Shown piece by piece: positions 42,145 through 50,443 of a stretch of DNA of 64,000 nucleotides (its first letter is position 1; the number at the start of each line of letters is the position of its first letter). The position numbers and the translations under genes were made by a program. The DNA is from DATDAW01 sp036525185 (GTDB lineage: Bacteria; Verrucomicrobiota; Verrucomicrobiia; Chthoniobacterales; DASVRZ01). The stretch lies in contig DATDAW010000029.1 in NCBI GenBank assembly GCA_036525185.1, forward strand, positions 1 to 64,000. Reading direction: 5' to 3'. The notes beneath the pieces were generated by a model. That model saw only the letters and a program-made list of their open reading frames with translations. It did not search any database and was not told where the DNA came from.

Positions 42145-44067
42145 TCAACCGTCGATGGTTTGCAGGACGGCCTCGACCACTTCTTCCACGGTGACCGCGT
42201 TCATGCAGCGAAAATCAATGGGGCATTCGCGCAGGAAACACGGGCTGCACTCCACCTGATGCCGCAGGACGCGATGGCCGGTGCCCATGGGGCCGGTGAG
42301 GACGGGCTCGGTACTGCCGAAAATGGCAATGACTGGCACGCCAAGCAGGGCGGCGAGATGCATGGTGCCCGTGTCGTTGGTCAAAAGAGCCGAGCATTGC
42401 CCCAGCAGCGTCGTTAGCTCTGCGAGTGTCGTTTTGCCAATGTGATTTTCCACCGGTCCGTCGATGCCAGCGGCGATTTGCTCGCCAATGTCAGCGTCGC
42501 CGGCCACGCCGAACAAATGCCACTCGCAATCGCGCCGGTGAGCGACGGCATTGGCCACTTGTGCGAACCGCTCCGGCTGCCAGCGCTTGGCTGGACCATA
42601 CTCGGCGCCCGGACAAAGGCCTATCTTGAGTCGACCATCGCGGCGGATAACGGCAGGCAGGGGAAATGCCGCCTCGGGCATATTGCCGCCGATTTGTTCT
42701 GCGAAACGCAAGTAGTGCAGACTCTGATGTTCCGGAGGCCCGACCTTTTTTGGATCGCGAATAATTTGGTTCAGTAAAAGACTGCGACCCTGCCGGTCGT
42801 AGGCTGTCCGGCGTGGAATACCGGCGAGGAAGGCTTCGAGGCCGGTGCGCATGGAATTTGGAAATAAAATGGCGGCATCAAAAGGTAGCCGGTTTTTTTT
42901 CTTTTTTGCGCGTAGTTTTCTGGCGACGCCAAAAACACTGTCCTTCGGTCCGATGGGGATGATTTCGTCCACTTCGGGAATCACGCGCCAGAAGTCGGCC
43001 AGCTTCTGTTTAACGAGCATTGTTATCCGGGCGTCGGGCCGTCCGCGTTTGATTGCGCGCACGGCTGGCACTGTCATCACGGCGTCGCCGAGCCAATTGC
43101 TCGAGCGGATCACGATTTCGAAAGGCTGCAAGTCGGCAGTCGTCATTCCCGGCGGGAGCACGATTCCGCGTTTATAGCGTTTGGTGTTGCCCAGAAGAAA
43201 CTCGGGAGAAGGTGTTTTCCAACGTTCGTGCACCCAAAACCATTCGTGAGGGCTCAGGCGAATGAGCTGTTCGAGCTCCTGATTGAGCCGTGCGGTGGTT
43301 AGTTCGACGTCACGGGTCGCTTCTTCGATTGGTGGCAGAAACGTCATTTTCCAGCGGGCAATCCCCGTGGTCTGCACGGCGACGGAAACCAGAGCGGCGC
43401 CGGACCGCGCCGCCATCAGCGCGGCGAGGGGCGACGTTGAGGCGAGTCTGTTGAAAAAAGGGACCCAGGTGCCGCCATCACCCGCGTGTTGATCGATTAG
43501 CACGCCGCCCATGCCGCCTTCGCGCAGAATGCGGATTGCTTCACCGAAACCTTCCTTGCGTTCGAGCATGCGGATGCCGAAGCGGATGCGCGTCTGGCGT
43601 ATGTAACGATCGATGTGCGGATTTCCGAGGCGTTGATAGACCGCGGTGAGTTCGAAATTTTCAAAAACGAACATGGCCTGGGCAAAGAGCTCCCAATTTC
43701 CCATGTGATTGATCGACCACAGCACGCCGCGGCCGCTTCTTAGCAATTCCAGCACGCGCTCGACACCATCGAAGGTGAGCCGTTCCTGGATTTCATCGCG
43801 GGACAATCGCGCAAGGGCAGGTGTGACAAGGAGGTTTGCGACGAGATTCTGGAAATGCTGGCGGGCAAGCGCGCGGATTTGCCGGGGTGTTTTCTCCCGG
43901 CCGAACGCGATGGTCAGATTCTTGATCGCGAGCTTGCGGTACGGAAAGAACAGCCAGTAACCCAGCAGCCCGAGGAGACGTCCGCAGCGGAATATTAGGT
44001 CCAGGGGCAATCTCTCAATCAGCCATACCGCTCCGAGAAAAGTCCGGTAAATCAGGAGATCAAGCAT
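42145..44067 (-). CDS. Fusion of lipid A acyltransferase (LpxL/HtrB type) and heptosyltransferase (WaaF type)
   Basis: A single 640-residue protein with two LPS domains. Residues 1 to about 300 are an LpxL/HtrB-type acyltransferase: N-terminal hydrophobic helix, the catalytic His121-x4-Glu126 in INHMGNWELF, and GGVLIDQHAGDGG. Residues about 325-640 are a GT9 ADP-heptose:LPS heptosyltransferase: RSSNWLGDAVMTVPAVRAI, LFPNSMRTGLEAFLAGI, LCPGAEYGPAKRWQPERFA, and NDTGTMHLAALLGVPVIAIFGSTEP. In most Gram-negatives these are separate proteins. The reading frame is unbroken with no sign of a lost stop. Both domains act on the inner-membrane cytoplasmic face, so fusion would couple acylation with core assembly. 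Confidence 0.93.
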   Translation of the reverse strand: MLDLLIYRTFLGAVWLIERLPLDLIFRCGRLLGLLGYWLFFPYRKLAIKNLTIAFGREKTPRQIRALARQHFQNLVANLLVTPALARLSRDEIQERLTFDGVERVLELLRSGRGVLWSINHMGNWELFAQAMFVFENFELTAVYQRLGNPHIDRYIRQTRIRFGIRMLERKEGFGEAIRILREGGMGGVLIDQHAGDGGTWVPFFNRLASTSPLAALMAARSGAALVSVAVQTTGIARWKMTFLPPIEEATRDVELTTARLNQELEQLIRLSPHEWFWVHERWKTPSPEFLLGNTKRYKRGIVLPPGMTTADLQPFEIVIRSSNWLGDAVMTVPAVRAIKRGRPDARITMLVKQKLADFWRVIPEVDEIIPIGPKDSVFGVARKLRAKKKKNRLPFDAAILFPNSMRTGLEAFLAGIPRRTAYDRQGRSLLLNQIIRDPKKVGPPEHQSLHYLRFAEQIGGNMPEAAFPLPAVIRRDGRLKIGLCPGAEYGPAKRWQPERFAQVANAVAHRRDCEWHLFGVAGDADIGEQIAAGIDGPVENHIGKTTLAELTTLLGQCSALLTNDTGTMHLAALLGVPVIAIFGSTEPVLTGPMGTGHRVLRHQVECSPCFLRECPIDFRCMNAVTVEEVVEAVLQTIDG

Positions 44068-44106
44068 GGCGGGACGGAACGGCGGGCAGAATAGCGACTA
44101 CTTCCA

Positions 44107-45708
44107 TCATTTCCGGTAAATTGCCCGCAGCGGGTGCTCGTCAAGAACATTGGCCTGGATGCCGCCGAGTTTCTTGGAGTCGTAAATCTGAATTCCCACG
44201 TAGTAGTAGAGCGGGCAGATCGGCGCTTCATCGGTGACGAGCATACGCTCGGCTTTTTGAAAAATGGCGTAACGTTTTGCGGAATCCAGTTCTGCGGCTG
44301 CTTCGGCGATCCACTGGTCATATTGTGGGTTTGACCAGCCCGTCCGGTTGTTTCCGCCGTCGGTGACGAACATGTCCATGAAGGTATTCGGGTCGTTGTA
44401 GTCGCCCACCCAACTCGAACGGCAGAGATCGTAGTCGAGGCGGTTCTGTGTGTTGAGATAGACCTTCCATTCCTGGCGTTGCAGACCCATGCGGATGCCA
44501 AGTTCACGCTGAAACATCGCCTGCAGCTCGACAGCTATGTTTTCGTTAATCTTCTTGTCGTCATAGAGATAATTGATCGGAGGAAAACCTTTACCGCCGG
44601 GGTATCCGGCTTCGGCGAGCAAACGCCGCGCTTTTTCGGGATCGCGAGCATAACTGGCCGGGGGCTCGTACCCGGCGGTTTTCGGCGGGACAAAGCTGGT
44701 GGCCGGAATTTCCCCGGCGCGTGTGATTTTGTTGACGATGAGATCCTTGTCTATGACCAGGGAGAACGCCTGGCGCACGCGGACGTCGTTAAAGGGCGGT
44801 CGCGTGACGTTGAAACGGATGAAATAGTTCCCCAGAAACGGCGCTGCATGGAAGTCAGGGCGTCTCTTGAGGTCGGCTATGAGTGCCGGAGGCGTCAATC
44901 CCTTGTCCATGATAAGATCGGCGACGCCGGATGCGTAAAAATTATAGGCGGTCATCGAGTTCTCGATGGGAAGCACATCGACGGAATTCAGTCGGACGTT
45001 GGCAGCATTCCAATAATTTGGATTTTTCCTGAGCCGAATGCGGTCATTGAGGCGCCATTCTTCGAGGAGAAATGCGCCATTGGTGACAATGTTCTTCGGT
45101 TTAATCCATTCCTCGCCATACTTCTTGACCGTCTCGACGGATACGGGAAGGAGCGTGGCGAACCAGCACAGGTCCAGGAAGAACGGAGTTGGATTTTCGA
45201 GTGTGACGACCAGCGTGCGATCGTCGAGAGCTTTCACTCCGACCTGGGAGAAGTCCTTGAGCGTGCCTTCGTTGAACGCCTTTGCATTTTTAAGGTAATA
45301 GAGTTGATAGGCGTATTCCGCTGCCTGCTCCGGGCTGAGGGTGCGTTGCCAGCTGTCGACGAAATCCTTGGCAATTACCGGGCGTCCGTTGGACCAATTG
45401 GCGTTTGAGCGGAGGTGAAACGTGTACGTTTTGCCATCCGGCGAGATTTCCCAAGTCTCGGCGATGCCGGGCTGAGGTCCATTTTCGCCGAAAATGGTGA
45501 GCCCTTCGAACAATGCGTAAACGATGCGTGAATCGAGCTGACCAGTAATGACTGCCGGGTCGATGGACTCGGGCTCAGCGCCGTTCAGGAAGACGAGGTC
45601 GGCACGATTGGCGGGGCGGTCGCAGGCGTTGAGCAGTGCTGCAACGCTTGATATGGCGACAGCGTTCCGGAGGTTGTGACGTAACCTGCGGAAGAAGCGA
45701 CCTGCCAC
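44107..45708 (-). CDS. ABC-transporter peptide-binding lipoprotein (OppA/DppA family)
   Basis: A 533-residue extracytoplasmic solute-binding protein of family 5. A lipoprotein signal peptide ends at AALLNAC (Cys about 29). The mature protein has the hallmarks of oligopeptide binders: GAEPESIDPAVITG, LFEGLTIFGENG, AETWEISPDGKTYTFHLR, WSNGRPVIAKDFVDSW (about 100), DDRTLVVTLENPTPFFLD, and VRQAFSLVIDKDLI. No permease or ATPase genes accompany it. It is 12 bases from secG, giving a probable shared transcript but no functional link. Confidence 0.93.
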   Translation of the reverse strand: MAGRFFRRLRHNLRNAVAISSVAALLNACDRPANRADLVFLNGAEPESIDPAVITGQLDSRIVYALFEGLTIFGENGPQPGIAETWEISPDGKTYTFHLRSNANWSNGRPVIAKDFVDSWQRTLSPEQAAEYAYQLYYLKNAKAFNEGTLKDFSQVGVKALDDRTLVVTLENPTPFFLDLCWFATLLPVSVETVKKYGEEWIKPKNIVTNGAFLLEEWRLNDRIRLRKNPNYWNAANVRLNSVDVLPIENSMTAYNFYASGVADLIMDKGLTPPALIADLKRRPDFHAAPFLGNYFIRFNVTRPPFNDVRVRQAFSLVIDKDLIVNKITRAGEIPATSFVPPKTAGYEPPASYARDPEKARRLLAEAGYPGGKGFPPINYLYDDKKINENIAVELQAMFQRELGIRMGLQRQEWKVYLNTQNRLDYDLCRSSWVGDYNDPNTFMDMFVTDGGNNRTGWSNPQYDQWIAEAAAELDSAKRYAIFQKAERMLVTDEAPICPLYYYVGIQIYDSKKLGGIQANVLDEHPLRAIYRK

Positions 45709-45720
45709 TGGAAGCAGAGG

Positions 45721-46215
45721 CTAAGGGGTTGCTGTTGCTGCGGGTGCAGCGCTCGCGGCGGAAGACGGCGAGACGTTTGGTGAGGCAGCTGTGGGAGCGG
45801 AAGTAGCGGGCGCAGGGGTCGCCGGCGCGGGTGTTGCGACCGGAGAGGCTTTGGGTGCCTCAGCTGCAACAGGAGTCACGGAGGTGGCCGGCGCTGGAGT
45901 GGTTTTTGAAGCTTCCACAGCCTGAGCTTTTGCGGCTTGTTCGAGTCCTTTCTGAACGTCGGAGGGTTTTGTGGAAGCTTTCGCGTAGAGAATCGTCAGT
46001 AGCAGGCACACGGCAAAAAACGCGCCCCCGAGATAAACGGTGAATTTTTGCAGGACATTCGTGGTCTGCGCGCCAAAGAGATCCTGAGTCATGCTGGTGC
46101 CGAACGAGGCGCCCAGGCCTTCGTTTTTCGGGCGTTGCATCAGAACAACAAGCACCATCAGCGCGGAGACGATCACCAGAACGCCGATGAGGAGGTAAAT
46201 AAGAACGTTTAGCAT
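45721..46215 (-). CDS. secG: Preprotein translocase SecG with a long Ala/Pro tail
   Basis: SecG is the small SecYEG subunit. The core is LIYLLIGVLVIVSALMVLVVLMQRPKNEGLG (first membrane helix and loop), FGTSMTQDLFGAQTTNVLQKFTVYLGGAFFAVCLLLTIL (second helix), about residues 1-75. The total is 164 residues, since about 85 residues of Ala/Pro/Ser/Thr-rich low-complexity sequence follow (TPAPATSVTP, SPVATPAPATPAP). Most bacterial SecG proteins are 75-110 residues. The start ATG at 46215 (MLNVLIYLL) is set by homology; the frame to 46509 lacks it. Confidence 0.93.
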   Translation of the reverse strand: MLNVLIYLLIGVLVIVSALMVLVVLMQRPKNEGLGASFGTSMTQDLFGAQTTNVLQKFTVYLGGAFFAVCLLLTILYAKASTKPSDVQKGLEQAAKAQAVEASKTTPAPATSVTPVAAEAPKASPVATPAPATPAPATSAPTAASPNVSPSSAASAAPAATATP

Positions 46216-47164
46216 ATCGAGAGCGGGCAACCTTAACCGGCGAATGGGCCTTGTAAAGCGGAGGTTGCCGAGGGTCAGCACCAGCGCGATTGAACTTCGG
46301 GTTGCACCGATGCCGGGTAAGGAAGCGTTGGTTTGTTGTGATGCAATTGAGAGTTGCCCGGGTCGGGTGATGCCCGAGCAAACGCCAGTATCGGTCGGAT
46401 TCCTGCGGGTTGCCCCGGTTACTTCATATTCCGAGTCAACGATTCCGATCGCTCCCACGACGGGGAAATGATTGGGTAACCCCTGGTTCTCATCCTGCGC
46501 GGAAAGCAAATTTTCCCCTCTGCCGCTGGCTGATTCTTGCTGCCACCGTCGCGCATGGTGATCGGAAAGCAGCGTCGGGGTCTGCTCCGGCGTATTGGAT
46601 GCGAGTGTTGACGTTCCCTTCGGTATTTCCGGAAAAACAGCGGGTAAGCTGCCTTTCCGGACGCTCCCGGTGATTAGAGTGCCGTCTCAGTGGCGTTTTC
46701 TAGTCGCAGTATCGGCTCATGTGTATCCCGGCCCGGGACCTCACGGTTGCTTAAAAGGAACGATATCGCGGCTTAAGGCCGTTAGAACGCTAAAACGTCC
46801 AGGGTGGGCATTGTTCCTGTCGGCATCATGGCTGCAATGGTGGATTACGTCGGCGGGGCAGGGTCACGTTTGGCGAGATCAGCCCGCGCAATCCGCGAAA
46901 AATCACATCCGGAGTGATACGCGAGGTGGTCTGGCCAGACTTGTTTGCAAGGTTGGCTGGTGAGAAGCTAGTTTTGGGGTAAAGAAAAGCGTTGCGAAAG
47001 GGGCGAAATGCTAGCGATTTTGCCTGTGGCGGAGGGAAAGGGCTGGTTAGCCTAGCAGGGGGGTCGGGAGGAAGCGGAGATCAAAGCATTACAAGGCCGT
47101 AACATTCCGTCCGCAAAGGTAACATAGCGCTTGCAAGTGTAAAATCTGTTATTAATGTCGATTT
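46216..47164. other. 950-base gap with no recognisable gene
   Basis: Only short frames without family motifs cross this gap. I looked for tRNA, tmRNA, RNase P, SRP RNA and common riboswitch cores and recognised none. The end nearest 47165 holds the promoter region of the histone-like gene (AT-richer, 47090-47160), and the other end that of secG. The size is unusual for this compact region, so an unannotated structured RNA is possible. Confidence 0.4.
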
Positions 47165-47665
47165 ATGCCTACCAAAGCCAAATCCACACCTGCCAAAAAG
47201 CCAGCTCCGGCAGCCAAGCCTGTTGCGCGAAAAGTTGCTGTAGCCCCGGTTGCCAAACCGGCAAAAGCAGCGCCTGCTGCCAAGGCTGCAAAACCTGCAA
47301 AACCTGCAAAGCCAGCGAAGGCTGTTAAACCCGCAAAAGCGGCCAAAGCTGCTCCTGCGGCTGTTGTTGCACCGGTTGCTCCGGCTCCGGTCGTAAAAAC
47401 CGTCAAAGGCAAGAAGCCTGCAAAGACTGGTCCTAAGAAAGGCCGCGGCCGTGTTACATCCCCGAGTGGTCCTCTTTCGACCGCCGTTGTCGCCGTGCTC
47501 AAGCGGTTCAAGCGTCCTCTTAGCTGCCGCGAAATCACCGAGGCGCTCCTCAAGAAGGGTTATGTTTTCACGCACCCTGAGCCGAAACGGATTCTCTCGA
47601 TCCGCATTTACAAGCTCAAAGGCGTTAAGAAAGTGTCCGCAGGCCGTTTCACTTTTGCCGAGTAA
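47165..47665 (+). CDS. Histone-H1-like Lys/Ala/Pro-rich DNA-binding protein with winged-helix tail
   Basis: A 166-residue very basic protein. Residues 1 to about 95 are Lys/Ala/Pro repeats (KSTPAKKPAPAAKPVARK, AAKPAKPAKPAKAVKPAK), like the C-terminal tail of eukaryotic H1 and chlamydial Hc proteins. Residues about 100-166 (LSTAVVAVLKRFKRPLSCREITEALLKKGYVF...RFTFAE) match the HARE-HTH winged-helix pattern by eye. Together they suggest a nucleoid-associated protein that binds DNA non-specifically through the tail and through the helix domain. It is monocistronic with a strong terminator downstream. The function is inferred, not proven. Confidence 0.75.
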   Translation: MPTKAKSTPAKKPAPAAKPVARKVAVAPVAKPAKAAPAAKAAKPAKPAKPAKAVKPAKAAKAAPAAVVAPVAPAPVVKTVKGKKPAKTGPKKGRGRVTSPSGPLSTAVVAVLKRFKRPLSCREITEALLKKGYVFTHPEPKRILSIRIYKLKGVKKVSAGRFTFAE

Positions 47666-47698
47666 ATCCACGCCCAATCAACCAAATCATCAACCAAG

Positions 47699-47729
47699 CG
47701 GCCCGGAGAAATCCGGGCCGTTTTTTTTT
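47699..47729 (+). terminator. Rho-independent terminator after the histone-like gene
   Basis: CGGCCCGGA (47699-47707) and TCCGGGCCG (47712-47720) form a perfect 9-bp stem with a GAAA tetraloop, followed by nine T (47721-47729). It sits 34 bases after the stop at 47665. Confidence 0.95.
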
Positions 47730-47855
47730 GTTCGCGTAATTGTTGTTCGAGGCGCGGAATAGCTCTACCCCTGCGGCGAGAACCAAAGAACGGCCTCTCA
47801 ACTCGTTGGTTTTTTAGTTCTTGCGGGGATCGCCGCCCTCCTTGCAAGCTCCGGC

Positions 47856-49235
47856 ATGGTCGGAAAACTTCTCGAACCCGAAATCCGGGAGATGATCGCC
47901 CAACGCGACTTCAACGCTTTGCGCACCGGGTTTCTCGAATGGCCACCGGCTGACCTTGCAGAGCTGCTAACGGATTTGCCCCAGGAGGAGCAGGTTATTA
48001 TATTCCGCATTCTGCCGTCTTCGGTGGCTGCAGACACGTTTGAATATCTCGACGTCGATGTTCAGTCCCGGTTGATTCATGCGATGGGTCAGGAGCAGGT
48101 GGCGGGGATCCTGAATGAGATGTCCCCCGACGACCGGACGACGCTGCTCGAGGAATTGCCGGCAAATGTCGTGTCGCAGCTGTTGCGGCTGTTAACGCCT
48201 AAAGAGCGGGCTGTCGCCCAGTCGCTTTTAAATTACCCCGAGTCCAGCGTCGGGCGGTTGATGACACCGCATTTTGTCTCCGTGCGTGAGACGTGGACGG
48301 TTGCGCAGGTGCTGGATCACATCCGGCATCACGGAGCGGATAGCGAGACGCTCAACGTGATTTACGTCGTGGACGAGATGGGCCACCTGGTCAATGACGT
48401 GCGGATTAATGAGTTTTTGCTCAAGCCGCTGGAGACGGAGGTGCGTTCATTGCACGGGAGCAAGGTGCCGCCGTTGAGGGTGACGGATCTCGAGAGTGAG
48501 GCCGTGGAAGTTTTCCTGAAGTACGATCGGACGGTGCTGCCTGTGGTGGATTCCGATGAAAAATTGCTAGGGATTGTGACCGTGGACGACGTGCTCGACG
48601 TGGCGGTGGAGGAGACAACCGAGGATATCCAGAAACTAGGTGCGGTGGAGGCTTTGGATGAGCCATATCTGGATGTGTCGCTTTTAAAACTGGTGCGGAA
48701 ACGGGCGGTATGGCTCGTTGTTCTATTCGTGGGTGAGATGTTGACGGCGACGGCGATGGGCGCTTTTGAGCACCAGATTGCGCAGGCCGTAGTGTTGGCT
48801 CTGTTTGTGCCACTAATCATTTCCAGTGGAGGAAATTCGGGTTCACAGGCGACGACGCTGATCATTCGAGCAATGGCGTTGGGCGAGGTGAGGCTGCGGG
48901 ATTGGTGGCGCGTGATGCACCGGGAGATCCAGGCGGGATTTCTGTTGGGCTGTATTTTGTCGGCAATCGGATTTACGCGGATCGCGGTATGGACGCTGTT
49001 TTCGGATCAGTATGGGCCGCACGCAATGTTAATTGGCGTTACGGTGAGTCTGTCGCTAATTGGCGTGGTGTTATGGGGGACGTTGGCGGGATCGATGCTC
49101 CCTTTTCTCTTGCGACGTCTTGGGTTGGATCCGGCGACGTCATCGGCGCCTTTTGTGGCGACACTGGTGGACGTGACGGGGCTGATTATTTATTTCAGCA
49201 TCGCGATGACGGTCCTGAAGGGGAGCTTGCTATGA
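47856..49235 (+). CDS. mgtE: Magnesium transporter MgtE
   Basis: A 459-residue Mg2+ channel. The N-terminal superhelical domain (IREMIAQRDFNALRTGF...LTPKERAVAQSLL), a CBS pair (SVGRLMTPHFVSVRETWTVAQVLDHIR and LPVVDSDEKLLGIVTVDDVLDV) that senses cytosolic Mg2+, and five membrane helices with PLIISSGGNSGSQATTLIIRAMALGE and the C-terminal segment DPATSSAPFVATLVDVTGLIIYF are all present. The order matches the family. No M-box riboswitch is recognisable upstream. It is convergent with aguA across a palindromic element. Confidence 0.96.
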   Translation: MVGKLLEPEIREMIAQRDFNALRTGFLEWPPADLAELLTDLPQEEQVIIFRILPSSVAADTFEYLDVDVQSRLIHAMGQEQVAGILNEMSPDDRTTLLEELPANVVSQLLRLLTPKERAVAQSLLNYPESSVGRLMTPHFVSVRETWTVAQVLDHIRHHGADSETLNVIYVVDEMGHLVNDVRINEFLLKPLETEVRSLHGSKVPPLRVTDLESEAVEVFLKYDRTVLPVVDSDEKLLGIVTVDDVLDVAVEETTEDIQKLGAVEALDEPYLDVSLLKLVRKRAVWLVVLFVGEMLTATAMGAFEHQIAQAVVLALFVPLIISSGGNSGSQATTLIIRAMALGEVRLRDWWRVMHREIQAGFLLGCILSAIGFTRIAVWTLFSDQYGPHAMLIGVTVSLSLIGVVLWGTLAGSMLPFLLRRLGLDPATSSAPFVATLVDVTGLIIYFSIAMTVLKGSLL

Positions 49236-49239
49236 AAAG

Positions 49240-49345
49240 ACAAGTTTTCAGGGTTCAGGATCCAGGTTTCAGTCGACCGCGGGAGTTCGTTAGACCTTTG
49301 CGCACCCAGTGACTGAAAACTGAAACCTCAATCCTGAAAACTTGT
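49240..49345. repeat. Nested inverted repeats between convergent mgtE and aguA
   Basis: Outer arms ACAAGTTTTCAGG (49240-49252) and CCTGAAAACTTGT (49333-49345) are perfect reverse complements (13 of 13). Inner arms AGGTTTCAGT (49264-49273) and ACTGAAACCT (49319-49328) are also perfect. The element begins 4 bases after mgtE stops and ends at the base before the aguA stop. A bidirectional terminator role or a small transposed repeat is possible; TTTCAGG-type direct copies suggest a repeat family. Confidence 0.7.
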
Positions 49346-50395
49346 TCATGCCGGTTGCTGTTGCGTGAGGCAATGGAAAGCGCCTAAACCCCAAATCAGT
49401 TCCCGGCAATCGATGGGGACGATGCGGCGCGTGGGAAAGGCCTGTTGTAAAACGGATGCGGCCCATTTGTCCTGGTTGTGCCCGAAGACAGGAAGCAGGA
49501 CGACTTTGTTGGCGATATAGAAATTTGCGTAGCTGGCGGGGAGGCGCTGATCCTGGCGGACGATTTTCGATGGCATCGGCAAGGTATGCACGTGAAGAGG
49601 GTCGCCATCTTCGAGTGTCATTTCTTTGAGGCGCGCGAGGTTTTCCTGGAGCGGACTGTAGTTGGGGTCGTCGGGATCCTCTTCGAGGGCTGTGACTACG
49701 GTTGTGGGGTTGACGAACCGCGTGATGTCGTCGACATGGCCATCCGTGTCGTCGCCCTCGATGCCGTCGCCGAGCCAGAGGATGTTGGTGACGCCGAGAT
49801 AGTCTTTGAGGAGCTGCTCGATTTCTCGCTGCGTGTTGTCTGGGTTGCGATTGGGATTGAGCAAACAGGATGTGGTTGTGAGCAGGGTGCCGCGTCCGTT
49901 GACATCCAATGATCCGCCTTCCATGACGATGCCCGGGTAGTAAACGGGCATGTCGAGCACCTCGGCCACGCGAGTAGGCACTTCGTCATCGGCGTCAAAC
50001 GGCGGGTACTTCCATCCCCAGGCGTTAAATCCCCAATCGATAATGGCCAGTCGCGGCTCGGCGGCACGTTTCACAAAAATTGGCCCGTGATCGCGGCACC
50101 AGCACTCGTTGGTTGGAATATGATGAAACGTGACATGGGAAATATCGATGCGGTCAAGCTGTTTGCGGACTACCGCTTCGATGTCAGCGTCGAGGACGTT
50201 GATATTGACTCGCTCAGATTCGCGGAGCGCGTCCACCATTTTTACCAGTGTGGGAATGATGGATTCGTAAGAGCCGGGAAAACTGATGCCGTCCGGTCGC
50301 GGCCACGAGAGCCAGGTGGCGGCGTGTGGTTCCCACTCAGCCGGCATGCGGTAGCCAAGCGCGGCGGGTGTTTGCGGAGCGTTGGGAGTAATCAT
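49346..50395 (-). CDS. aguA: Agmatine deiminase
   Basis: Converts agmatine to N-carbamoylputrescine, first of two steps to putrescine. The 349-residue penteintype enzyme begins at the ATG at 50395 with MPAEWEPHAATWLSWP. It has NECWCRDHGPIFV (about residue 95), IVMEGGSLDVNGRGTLLTT (about 165), GDDTDGHVDDITRFV, and the nucleophilic Cys in GLGAFHCLTQQQP at the C-terminus. Most relatives read GGGNIHC in that last motif. It follows aguB on the same strand after 48 bases, giving the complete aguB-aguA pair. A longer frame to 50443 is not supported. Confidence 0.96.
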   Translation of the reverse strand: MITPNAPQTPAALGYRMPAEWEPHAATWLSWPRPDGISFPGSYESIIPTLVKMVDALRESERVNINVLDADIEAVVRKQLDRIDISHVTFHHIPTNECWCRDHGPIFVKRAAEPRLAIIDWGFNAWGWKYPPFDADDEVPTRVAEVLDMPVYYPGIVMEGGSLDVNGRGTLLTTTSCLLNPNRNPDNTQREIEQLLKDYLGVTNILWLGDGIEGDDTDGHVDDITRFVNPTTVVTALEEDPDDPNYSPLQENLARLKEMTLEDGDPLHVHTLPMPSKIVRQDQRLPASYANFYIANKVVLLPVFGHNQDKWAASVLQQAFPTRRIVPIDCRELIWGLGAFHCLTQQQPA

Positions 50396-50443
50396 ACGCA
50401 AGGGAGGAATGAGCCGTATTCTAACCAAATTGAGCGAACTCAA

